Assembly: GCA_021827245.1 (NCBI GenBank)
Contig: JAKAWN010000323.1
Location: 1-7,952, forward strand
Source of the DNA: Acidobacteriota bacterium
Lineage (GTDB): Bacteria > Acidobacteriota > Terriglobia > UBA7540
Reading direction: 5' to 3'
Length of the DNA stretch: 7,952 nt
Shown: one piece after another, positions 1 through 5,467 of the stretch
Numbering within the stretch: the first letter of the stretch is position 1
Layout: each line of letters opens with the position of its first letter
Translations under genes and position numbers: made by a program
Notes under the pieces: generated by a model
Database searches by the model: none
Told to the model about the DNA's origin: nothing
Seen by the model: the letters and a program-made list of their open reading frames with translations, nothing else

Positions 1-256
1 CGCCACGAACCTTGTAGCCGTAGAGCTGTCCTGCTCTTACGTCTTTAACTTTCACATGCCAGATGAACTTGTCGCGTTCCGGCAGGCGGATAGTGTCCGT
101 CGGATTCCCGTCCGGAGCATCGAAAAGCAGCAGGAATACCTCGGTGGCGTGTTTTGAATAAAGTGCGAAGTTGACGCCATCCGCGCAAAGGGTAGCACCG
201 AGCGGAAACGGGCTGCCCTTCTCGAGCGACTTCGTGGTGTGGTGCTCAATTCCCAT
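1..256 (-). CDS. glgX: Glycogen debranching enzyme GlgX/TreX-type, N-terminal part (cut by window edge)
   Basis: The first 85 codons of a gene read leftward off the window. The protein begins MGIEHHTTKSLEKG and then carries the N-terminal carbohydrate-binding (CBM48/isoamylase N) pattern of GlgX-type enzymes: PFPLGAT at about residues 16-22, DGVNFALYSKHATEV at about 26-40, LLLFD, a loop with LPE, then WH and GQLYGYKVRG at the edge. GlgX/TreX enzymes hydrolyse alpha-1,6 branch points of glycogen or limit dextrins in the cytoplasm; the catalytic GH13 barrel would lie outside the window, so activity cannot be judged. The ATG at 256-254 has a modest purine-rich site (AAGAGGA) four bases upstream. 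It starts 63 bp after the ATPase stop on the same strand, so read-through from that gene is likely. An isoamylase or malto-oligosyltrehalose trehalohydrolase is less likely but shares this N-domain. Confidence 0.85.
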   Translation of the reverse strand, partial: MGIEHHTTKSLEKGSPFPLGATLCADGVNFALYSKHATEVFLLLFDAPDGNPTDTIRLPERDKFIWHVKVKDVRAGQLYGYKVRG

Positions 257-319
257 GCGTCCTCTTGTTTTTTATTTTGTCGAGCGTGCTTGTTCCGGGC
301 CCATGCCTGCCTCGAATGT

Positions 320-2740
320 TCAAAACGCAGGCTGGATATTTCCTTGAGAATCCTTCCAGTTGGGCATCCAACACAGTGCCACCAGACGCACCGTAATGTT
401 GGTCTTCTTCAGCTTGACGGCAACGGTGTCGAACGTCTCTGTCGCCGGGCTCAGCGCCAACTCAAGCGCTTGTGTCTCCGCCGCAAACTGAGCCTCCAGA
501 TCCGAAAGTTGCTGCTTCAACGCCTCGACCGTTTCGACGGCTCGCGCGACGTCCTGCGTTTCTTTCCAGGTACGGCTACCACCGCGAGCCGCCGTGGCCG
601 CCCGCCCCATGGTAGCCGTGCTGACCGCCTTCCGGCCCAGAAAAGCACCCAGCAACGTTGCCCCAATCGAGACCGCAGTCTGCATCTTCTGCTGGCTGGC
701 CTGCTGCCGCTCCCGTTCGGCAGCCTGCTCGGCGCGGCGGATCCTCTCCTCAAGCGCGGCCATTTTAGGTGCATACGCTCTTCGCAGCTTCTCAACACCT
801 GCATCGCGACTTTCACGCCCTGCTTGTTGAAGCCGCACGCGAAAATCGCGCTCCGATTCTCCGGGCCGAGATGTCTCTCCCAGGCTTGGACTCCTGAGCA
901 ATTCCAGGGTCTGGCTGCCATAGAGCCATGCCACCAGGTCACGGCTCCAGGCGGCATAATTCCTGGCTTTAACAGCCTCGGCAGAAAGAGAACCGAAAAA
1001 CGCCTCCTCAGCGGGCTCGCTATCAAGTTCATCAAGTGTGAATGCCGCCTCCTTGCTGTTCTGCCAGTCCACGCTGACCGCTCCGGCTTCGATGTCGGTC
1101 AGCAGAATCAAGTCGCGAGGGGAGTCCACATGCGTGGCGGCATCGACAAAACGGACCTGCGCGGCGCCGAGAATCTTCGGCTGGTAGATCAGCCGCGCGC
1201 CAGGCGGGCGCAGGCCCCGCACCGGCATAAAATATTGCACCACCTCCGGAGGCAGAACTGGCCGAGAGGCCTCGGCAGACGGTATCTTTGCGGAGGGCCC
1301 GGCAGGCGTGGCCGCAGTCGGAGCCGCAGCAGCCTGCCTGCGCGGTCCCATCAGCGCCTTGATCTGTGTCCGGGTCAATGGTCCGCGCAGATAGGACATC
1401 GCCCAGCGCGTCTCAAAGACAACGGGCGCATCCTCGTGAACGTTATTCATCAGGAACACGCGGTTGCTGAGCTGAGAGAGAATCTGTTCCGTCCGCTGGC
1501 GATCCATGCCGCCACCCACGGCGCCTTCCAGCCCATCCAGCACACGGTTGCGATCACGCTCGGTCTGGAGGCGGCCAATAAACCAAGTTCCGGTGTTGGC
1601 CAGGCCTTTGTAATCGAGGTCCACCGGATTCTGCGTGGCGAGCACCAGCCCCACACCGAAGGCTCGTGCCTGCTTCAACAGTGTCAGGAGGGGCTGCTTC
1701 GAGGGGGGATTCGCCACGGGTGGGAAGTAGCCAAAGATCTCATCCATATATAGGATTGCGCGCAGGCTTGTGGTCCCGGACTGCATGCGCATCCAGCTCA
1801 ACGTCTGGTTAAGCAGCAGCGAGACGAAGAACATGCGTTCAGCATCTCCCAGGTGCGCAATGGAAAAGATCGAGATACGCGGTTTTCCCTGGGGCGTGTA
1901 CAGCAGGCTGGCAATATCCAGAGGCTCCCCTTCCAGCCATGACGCGAATCCAGGCGAGGCAAGCAGGTTGTTGAGCGACGTCGCTAGTTCAAAGCGTTCC
2001 CTGGCTGGATAGAACGATTCCAAGTCGAGTACACCGATGCGGGATACCGGTGGTGATTGCACAGCCTGAATCAACGTCCCCAGATCAAGGTCTCGTCCCT
2101 GCGTATAGGCGTCGGTCAGGATCGATGCGAGCAGGATGTGCTCCCGGCTCTTCACCGGGTCGGCCTGAATACCGAGCAATCCCAGCAACGCCGTCACTGT
2201 GGCGCTGACGTGCTCGCGCAGCAACTCATGGTCCTCCTGGATTGCTGAACCCGGCGCGGCGAATGAATTGAGAAACGACACCGGCAGGCCCGCCGTACTG
2301 CCGGGTGTGTAAATGGCAAAGTCCGCTGCGTTGCGCAACCGCTGGATGCGCCCCGGGTCTTGGCCCCAGGCAGCGAGCCCATTCCTCCAAAGCTCCGCCT
2401 GCTTGCGAGCGTACTCCTCGGGCGAGATTCCCTTGCTCCTTGCGTCATCTTCGTTGATCCAAGGACGAAAGGCCTCCGGGGAGAGATCCGGGAAGGTAAG
2501 CAAGAGGTTGGAGATGTCGCCCTTGGGATCGATCACCAGAGCCGGAACTCCGTCAATAGCAGCTTCTTCTATCAGTACGGTGCAGAGGCCTGTCTTCCCG
2601 CTGCCTGTCATACCGAAGCACACTGCGTGCGTGACGAGGTCCTTCGAGTCGTACAGAACGAGATCGTCCGCAGCTTTTCCTGCGGCTGGATTGTATGCAC
2701 GCCCCAGGTAGAATACGCCCAGTTTTTCGTAGTCCTGCAT
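320..2740 (-). CDS. HerA/VirD4-like P-loop ATPase (DUF87/DUF853-type) with C-terminal coiled coil
   Basis: An 806-residue ATP-binding protein of the HerA/FtsK superfamily. Walker A is GMTGSGKT at residues 43-50. The HerA-style first acidic motif LVIDPKGD is at 68-75 and the catalytic Walker B ILYMDE at 329-334. A sensor-like ATQNP at 368-372 precedes an arginine-rich stretch (390-404) that could hold the trans-acting finger, so a hexameric ring is expected. A Pro/Ala-rich linker (about 466-498) leads to a second region; residues 645-685 and 725-765 look like charged coiled coils flanking a small glycine-rich hydrophobic stretch (SIGATLLGAFLGRKAV, 691-706). Homologues are generally annotated only as ATP-binding or helicase HerA-like proteins; the substrate (DNA or protein) is unknown. 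No NurA-type nuclease or other HerA partner is visible beside it. The ATG at 2740 is preceded by AGAGGTGA at a good distance. The superfamily call is firm; the cellular role is not. Confidence 0.9.
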   Translation of the reverse strand: MQDYEKLGVFYLGRAYNPAAGKAADDLVLYDSKDLVTHAVCFGMTGSGKTGLCTVLIEEAAIDGVPALVIDPKGDISNLLLTFPDLSPEAFRPWINEDDARSKGISPEEYARKQAELWRNGLAAWGQDPGRIQRLRNAADFAIYTPGSTAGLPVSFLNSFAAPGSAIQEDHELLREHVSATVTALLGLLGIQADPVKSREHILLASILTDAYTQGRDLDLGTLIQAVQSPPVSRIGVLDLESFYPARERFELATSLNNLLASPGFASWLEGEPLDIASLLYTPQGKPRISIFSIAHLGDAERMFFVSLLLNQTLSWMRMQSGTTSLRAILYMDEIFGYFPPVANPPSKQPLLTLLKQARAFGVGLVLATQNPVDLDYKGLANTGTWFIGRLQTERDRNRVLDGLEGAVGGGMDRQRTEQILSQLSNRVFLMNNVHEDAPVVFETRWAMSYLRGPLTRTQIKALMGPRRQAAAAPTAATPAGPSAKIPSAEASRPVLPPEVVQYFMPVRGLRPPGARLIYQPKILGAAQVRFVDAATHVDSPRDLILLTDIEAGAVSVDWQNSKEAAFTLDELDSEPAEEAFFGSLSAEAVKARNYAAWSRDLVAWLYGSQTLELLRSPSLGETSRPGESERDFRVRLQQAGRESRDAGVEKLRRAYAPKMAALEERIRRAEQAAERERQQASQQKMQTAVSIGATLLGAFLGRKAVSTATMGRAATAARGGSRTWKETQDVARAVETVEALKQQLSDLEAQFAAETQALELALSPATETFDTVAVKLKKTNITVRLVALCWMPNWKDSQGNIQPAF

Positions 2741-2764
2741 GGCTGGTCACCTCTGGATCATCTT

Positions 2765-2792
2765 TGGCGGCCGGGTTAGGATTTGAACCTGC
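2765..2792 (-). other. tRNA 3'-end-like fragment (possible integration-site scar)
   Basis: Read on the minus strand, this stretch has the order of a tRNA 3' half: a consensus-like T-loop TTCAAAT (2787-2781), the 3' T-stem strand CCTAA, a seven-base acceptor strand CCCGGCC, a discriminator G and CCA (2767-2765). The inner three T-stem pairs form (AGG/CCT) but the outer two do not, and no matching GGCCGGG acceptor strand or anticodon arm lies upstream, so it is not a complete tRNA. Such 3' fragments are what tRNA-targeting integrases leave at the distal end of an island. In that model the inserted DNA lies to the right and the ATPase/glgX side is the old chromosome. Chance resemblance remains possible. 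Confidence 0.35.
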
Positions 2793-2809
2793 TCATTTTT
2801 CCTGGAGAA

Positions 2810-2823
2810 TTCATCGCGATGAA
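2810..2823. promoter_or_regulatory. 14-bp perfect palindrome upstream of the ATPase gene
   Basis: TTCATCGCGATGAA is a perfect 14-bp palindrome, 70 bp upstream of the ATPase start. It has the size and symmetry of an operator for a dimeric regulator. No convincing -35/-10 pair was seen around it, so the function is inferred from symmetry and position only. Confidence 0.35.
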
Positions 2824-2895
2824 GTTGGCAGGAAACCCCAACCGTGCGCACGAATCCGCACACATACCCCTAAGCGCCGCGTCGCTTCCCTCAAA

Positions 2896-2918
2896 GCGAG
2901 AGTGTCGCCCACTCTTGC
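2896..2918 (-). terminator. Hairpin just downstream of the YeaQ/GlsB-type gene
   Basis: AGAGTG (2899-2904) pairs with CACTCT (2910-2915) around a five-base loop; two further G-C pairs follow beyond one mismatch. It begins 12 bases after the stop codon of the minus-strand membrane-protein gene, the expected place for a terminator, but the minus-strand sequence that follows (CTTTGAGGG) has only three Ts. It may be a weak terminator or an mRNA 3'-end stabiliser. Confidence 0.35.
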
Positions 2919-2929
2919 GGTCTCCGGAC

Positions 2930-3190
2930 TCAATGCGTAACGGGGCGCCGTTTCACGACGCGGTATATGGCCAGAAGTAAAATCGCTCCAATCACCGACA
3001 TGATGAACCCCGCCGACTCTCCTGGGCCATACAAACCAATCACTCGGCCAATCCCTGTTGCAGCCACGGATCCAGTGATCCCAAGCAGGGCCGTAATGAT
3101 AAACCCTCCGGGATCTTTCCCAGGCATGATGAGCTTGGCAAGGGCTCCAATCACAATACCGATCACCACAACCCAAAGCCAATGCAACAT
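2930..3190 (-). CDS. GlsB/YeaQ/YmgE-family stress-response membrane protein
   Basis: An 86-residue inner-membrane protein with three predicted helices, about residues 4-22, 28-52 and 59-77. It shows the family hallmark of a small polar turn after the first helix (LIMPGKDPGGF, 20-30), glycine-rich helices (ALLGITGSVAATGIG) and a short basic tail (VVKRRPVTH). Members, also labelled transglycosylase-associated proteins, are small envelope proteins induced by general or osmotic stress in several bacteria; no enzymatic activity is established. The start at 3190 is chosen because AAGGAGGA lies just upstream; an upstream in-frame ATG at 3223 would add 11 untypical residues and read through that site. 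It is the most downstream of three minus-strand small genes and lies 107 bp after the next one, so it may be separately transcribed. Length and composition match the family. Confidence 0.92.
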   Translation of the reverse strand: MLHWLWVVVIGIVIGALAKLIMPGKDPGGFIITALLGITGSVAATGIGRVIGLYGPGESAGFIMSVIGAILLLAIYRVVKRRPVTH

Positions 3191-3231
3191 GGCGTCCTCC
3201 TTCCGCGAAGCACAGACTCCCACGGCCTATC

Positions 3232-3276
3232 CCGGCGGACCATAATCGCGGAGCAGCGCTTATTACAGTCCGCCGG
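3232..3276. repeat. Long inverted repeat between two small genes
   Basis: CCGGCGGAC (3232-3240) and GTCCGCCGG (3268-3276) are perfect 9-base complements around a 27-base loop. The loop can fold further: ATAA/TTAT and CGC/GCG pair with one mismatch. It starts 22 bases past the stop (3298) of the helix-hairpin-helix gene and about 40 bases before the start of the membrane-protein gene, so it could end the first transcript or form a structured 5' leader for the second. There is no T-run after it on the minus strand. A second imperfect hairpin (GCAGCCG with CGGCTCTGC, 3277-3299) abuts the stop codon. Confidence 0.4.
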
Positions 3277-3297
3277 CAGCCGGCCCATGCGGCTCTG

Positions 3298-3531
3298 CTA
3301 GGCCGCTTTTCTTTTCGCTGTGGGTACTTTGGCAAGGTTTACGATCGCCAGCGCACGCAGCACAAACTTGCTCTCTGCAAGATCGCGGATTGTTCGAATG
3401 TTAAATGCCTTGCCGAGCAACTCAGCGTCATGCTTCGATAGACCTTCCAAAGCCTCAATGGGTGCATCCGCCAGTTCTTCGAACGACTTCGTTTCATAAG
3501 CCTTGTCGAGATGTCGACTCATGTCCGCCAT
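3298..3531 (-). CDS. Small helix-hairpin-helix-like protein, function unknown
   Basis: A 77-residue acidic-to-basic protein with no signal peptide or membrane segment. Residues 27-53 (ALEGLSKHDAELLGKAFNI, then a short turn and IRDLAE) resemble a helix-hairpin-helix fold of the DUF4332 kind, where a helix beginning at a 'gl...a..L' pattern is followed by 'i.ti.dLa'. The tail (KVPTAKRKAA) is basic. Such small proteins could bind nucleic acid or a partner, but nothing here shows which. The start at 3531 is chosen because GGAG sits about eight bases upstream (GAAAGGAGAATCTTT); an upstream ATG at 3579 would add 16 residues and run through that site. Neighbours on the same strand are the membrane-protein gene downstream and the 74-residue gene upstream, 167 bp away. 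The coding call is strong (clean SD, protein-like composition); the fold is a weak inference. Confidence 0.8.
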   Translation of the reverse strand: MADMSRHLDKAYETKSFEELADAPIEALEGLSKHDAELLGKAFNIRTIRDLAESKFVLRALAIVNLAKVPTAKRKAA

Positions 3532-3561
3532 AAAGATTCTCCTTTCGTGTGGTTTAAGCAA

Positions 3562-3648
3562 ACCCGGCGACACTGTCATCTATGCAACACACCCGGGCAA
3601 GCGTGAATGATCGCGCAAAGTCGTTTTGACATACCCGGGATTCCGGGT
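3562..3648. promoter_or_regulatory. Cluster of ACCCGG motifs, including a 6-bp-stem hairpin, upstream of the HhH-like gene
   Basis: ACCCGG occurs at 3562-3567, 3591-3596 and 3633-3638, and its complement CCGGGT at 3643-3648. The last two form a perfect six-pair hairpin with a four-base loop. The cluster fills the leader of the minus-strand gene starting at 3531, so it may be a regulator-binding region or the end of the preceding transcript. No clear promoter boxes were identified. Confidence 0.3.
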
Positions 3649-3698
3649 GCCCTGTATTCCGCCACATCTACTGTTATGCAATAAGCTGCATTCCGACA

Positions 3699-3923
3699 TC
3701 AGCTGGCCTTCTTGGTAAACACGCCGCCCACGCTTTCGGCTATTCCTTTTACCTTCTCGGTCAGGCCCCCGCCCGCGGCGCCTGACAGTGCGGCGTTTAG
3801 TTGTTCGCCAACCGAGCCGGGCAGGCGCTGCTTCAAAAAGCCGACGACAACATCAACCGCCAACCTTGCCTTGTCGTCCGGCAATCCCGTTTTCTGGGTT
3901 ACCAGTTTGATCAGCTCGTCCAT
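3699..3923 (-). CDS. Small helical protein (74 aa), function unknown
   Basis: A 74-residue protein beginning MDELIKLVTQKTGLPDDKARL. Residues 1-36 look like two amphipathic helices separated by a GLPDD turn (compare the 'V...tGls...A..av..v...l...LP' layout of DUF2267/DUF937-like proteins); residues 37-56 are Ala/Gly-rich (LNAALSGAAGGG) and a final helix precedes the tail VFTKKAS. No signal peptide or true membrane span is seen. The ATG at 3923 has an excellent site, AAGGAGGA, close upstream. It is the first of three minus-strand small genes and sits beside the long non-coding block, so its promoter is probably in 3924-4020. Relationship to DUF2267/DUF937 is by general pattern only; the function is unknown. 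Confidence 0.8.
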   Translation of the reverse strand: MDELIKLVTQKTGLPDDKARLAVDVVVGFLKQRLPGSVGEQLNAALSGAAGGGLTEKVKGIAESVGGVFTKKAS

Positions 3924-3987
3924 AACATCCTCCTTGAGACATATTCAGCCAGCCATACCTCTGCACTGGCTAAAAGCAATGCTCATT

Positions 3988-4003
3988 CATCGGACCTCCG
4001 ATG
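3988..4003. promoter_or_regulatory. Inverted repeat upstream of the 74-residue gene
   Basis: CATCGGA (3988-3994) and TCCGATG (3997-4003) are perfect seven-base complements separated by two bases, 65 bp before the start at 3923. The symmetry and position suit an operator. Its outer half, TTCATCG, is the same as the half-site of the palindrome at 2810-2823. Confidence 0.35.
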
Positions 4004-4221
4004 TAACAAGCCGCTGATGATGACTGCCCGTCGGTCATTATTGTTCGTGGGGCTGGCAAGGCCGTGGCCCGCGCACCAGAAGACAACCGAAGGCAACTGC
4101 ATGTCCCTACGGTATAAAACACCAGGTCGGATTCAAGAAAGGATAACAGGCATGGCAAGTAGTCGGGCAGGATTATTGCCCCATAGGAGCCGGCCGGTCT
4201 TGGCTTCGTGCGCCCCATGCT

Positions 4222-4256
4222 CCACCCGGTGGTTTCAGATGTCCTGGATCTGAAAC
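4222..4256. repeat. Tandem hairpins in non-coding DNA
   Basis: CCAC-CCG-GTGG (4222-4232) is followed at once by GTTTCAGAT (4232-4240), a seven-base loop and ATCTGAAAC (4248-4256), a perfect nine-pair stem. This is the strongest fold in the gene-free block. There is no T-run on either side that would make it a standard terminator; on the plus strand it is followed by TATTAAAAC. Confidence 0.45.
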
Positions 4257-4526
4257 TATTAAAACAGCAGGCCCACTCCCGTTCTGTGTCCTCTGTCACC
4301 AGGGTCAGTGATGATAACAATCGCCGGTGCCTGCAAAAGGCTTTATGGTCGTTGCCGCGGCATGGCTCCTTGCGCGAGTCACAACGCAGGGTGATCCAGG
4401 TCATACACCTTAGGTCGGATCAGCTCTATTCTTATTGGCATCCGAAACAAGGGGAATTGCAAGGCACCGAAACACGACTGCCGGGGACAATCCGTCAGAC
4501 CAAGGAGGGACAACGGACCTCTAAAG

Positions 4527-4629
4527 CATGGCTTTGAACGCTGGCGGCGGGGATGCAATCCGTCCGCTGGCTGGAATTTCGGCCCGGACGTGAGACAGAC
4601 TGTATCCGACGTGACTAGCCATTGGATAA
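4527..4629 (+). other. Short matches to the start of 16S rRNA
   Basis: GAACGCTGGCGGCG (4536-4549) is identical to the signature near position 20-30 of bacterial 16S rRNA. It is preceded by CATGGCT (4527-4533; compare ATCMTGGCTCAG) and followed by ATGCAA (4553-4558; compare ACATGCAAGTC), in the right order but with shorter spacing. Further on, GGACG-TGAG (4586-4594) and CGTGACTAGCC (4610-4620; compare ACACGTGACTAACC of some lineages) are also in order. This could be a heavily deleted rRNA relic, or coincidence of short GC-rich words. Confidence 0.2.
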
Positions 4630-4760
4630 GGATTAGCCTGGAATGCGACGAGATCCGGAGGGCTCTGGCATCTCCCCTTTTCGCGTAAAGAACTGTTTAA
4701 GTATGCCGCCTCGTTTTGACGACGCTACTTTAGCGGCCGCCGATGTGCACTGTGGATCGG

Positions 4761-4794
4761 CGGACATTTATCAAACGGACATTTGATCGTTTGA
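4761..4794 (+). promoter_or_regulatory. Direct and inverted repeats in the LysM-gene leader
   Basis: CGGACATTT is repeated directly at 4761-4769 and 4776-4784 (15-bp period). Overlapping it, TCAAACG (4771-4777) and CGTTTGA (4788-4794) are perfect seven-base complements with a ten-base loop. The stem ends immediately before the AAAGGAGGG ribosome binding site of the gene at 4806, so folding could affect access to that site, or the repeats could be bound by a regulator. Confidence 0.4.
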
Positions 4795-4805
4795 AAGGAG
4801 GGATT

Positions 4806-5219
4806 ATGGACCGCCTTGAGGATCTTAAGTCAAAGCGTCAATCAGTGCTGCGGCTGATCGAACAAAAGGGTCTTCGGCTGCAGAACCTCCACATTCAAGA
4901 CAATAAATTGTTTGTCAAGGCCTCTGCAGGCACGGAAGCACTGAAGAACGAGATCTGGAACCAGATCAAGCTGGTCGACCCGAATTACGCCGACTTGACG
5001 TGCGAGATTGTGATCGATTCAAGTTTGGCGCCTTCCTCTTCGCCTGCTGCGGGGACCAAGACCTACACAGTACAGGCAGGTGACACTCTCTCGAAGATTG
5101 CCAAACAGTTTTATGGCAATGCCAGCTCCTATATGAAGATTTTTGAGGCCAATAAGGACAAGCTCAGTGATCCGAACAAGATTCAAGTTGGCCAAGTTCT
5201 CGAGATCCCTTATCCCTGA
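4806..5219 (+). CDS. Kbp/YgaU-like LysM-domain protein
   Basis: A 137-residue protein with the layout of E. coli Kbp (YgaU, 149 residues). Residues 10-72 form a BON-like alpha/beta region (SVLRLIEQKGLRLQNLHIQ, NKLFVKAS, then EALKNEIWNQIKLV), followed by a Ser/Pro/Ala linker (74-84) and one C-terminal LysM domain (86-134) with TYTVQAGDTLSKIAKQFYG, the IFEANKD core and VGQVLEIP. No signal peptide is present, so like Kbp it is probably cytoplasmic or exported by other means. Kbp is a potassium-binding protein induced by osmotic stress; LysM modules otherwise bind peptidoglycan. The start at 4806 is chosen for AAAGGAGGG five bases upstream; an in-frame ATG at 4743 would read through the repeat-containing leader. 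Potassium binding by this homologue is inferred from architecture only. Confidence 0.92.
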   Translation: MDRLEDLKSKRQSVLRLIEQKGLRLQNLHIQDNKLFVKASAGTEALKNEIWNQIKLVDPNYADLTCEIVIDSSLAPSSSPAAGTKTYTVQAGDTLSKIAKQFYGNASSYMKIFEANKDKLSDPNKIQVGQVLEIPYP

Positions 5220-5467
5220 GCCGACGGTATGAATCAAGTTCCGGAGCCATATCTTCCTGAGCTCTGGAGGAAGTGAAGTACTTTGGAGATTCTTCGGTGA
5301 GTAGCGGCGAGGGGAGGCTCCTGTCTTCGGGGTTGAAGCACCGTAAGAAAGGACCCTATCCTGACCGATACTCTGGGCATGCCTGACGGCATCCCCAAGC
5401 ACCGGCCCGGGGAGCATGCACGGCCGGGATCGCAGTTGCCACCTGTCCAGACAGTGGAGGGGCTTCC
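5220..5467 (+). other. Structured spacer between the LysM and DUF481 genes
   Basis: Nearly 250 bp without a credible gene but with several potential hairpins in the plus-strand transcript. CTTCCT/AGGAAG (5253-5258, 5268-5273) follows the LysM stop and may act as a transcript end, though no T-run follows. GGG-ATGCC/GGCAT-CCC (5375-5395, one bulged C) and CCGGCC/GGCCGG (5402-5407, 5422-5427) come in tandem. CCAC-TGT/ACA-GTGG (5439-5457, one bulged C) ends at the ribosome binding site of the leader ORF. A segment at 5286-5311 (GAGATTC, eight bases, GTAGCGGCGAG) resembles a 23S rRNA signature. I tried to match a known riboswitch class and could not. Confidence 0.4.

Larger units (their letters stand above)
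3924..4742. other. Long stretch without a convincing gene
   Basis: About 820 bp with no credible coding region on either strand. Open frames exist (for example 3970-4404 minus and 4208-4537 plus), but they lack a good ribosome binding site, have translations rich in Ser, Arg and Cys without recognisable motifs, and overlap one another. The region holds several inverted repeats: 3988-4003, 4222-4256, a TGCCGCGGCA palindrome near 4353, and TGATCC/GGATCA at 4392-4422. It also holds a short 16S-rRNA-like signature near 4527-4558. It separates minus-strand genes on the left from plus-strand genes on the right, so it should contain at least two divergent promoters. A non-coding RNA or decayed genes are possible contents. 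Confidence 0.6.

Noticed and set aside
239..1753. A 504-codon open frame on the plus strand
   Set aside because: It lies fully antisense to the ATPase gene, whose frame holds all the P-loop motifs; its translation is rich in Arg, Cys, His and Pro without any domain.
2765..2850. A complete tRNA gene on the minus strand
   Set aside because: No matching 5' acceptor strand, D-arm or anticodon arm could be found upstream of the T-loop; only the 3' end is tRNA-like.
3970..4404. A 144-codon minus-strand open frame
   Set aside because: No ribosome binding site, no recognisable motif, unusual composition, and it overlaps other equally unconvincing frames and hairpins.
4208..4537. A 109-codon plus-strand open frame
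   Set aside because: No ribosome binding site, no domain, and it runs through the strong hairpin at 4232-4256; treated as chance.
4743..4805. An upstream ATG that would extend the LysM protein by 21 residues
   Set aside because: The extension reads through the repeat-containing leader and the strong AAAGGAGGG site that fits the ATG at 4806.
5291..5360. A manganese (yybP-ykoY) or other known riboswitch, suggested by GAGTAGC
   Set aside because: The other conserved blocks of that motif are missing and the gene downstream is not a typical target.
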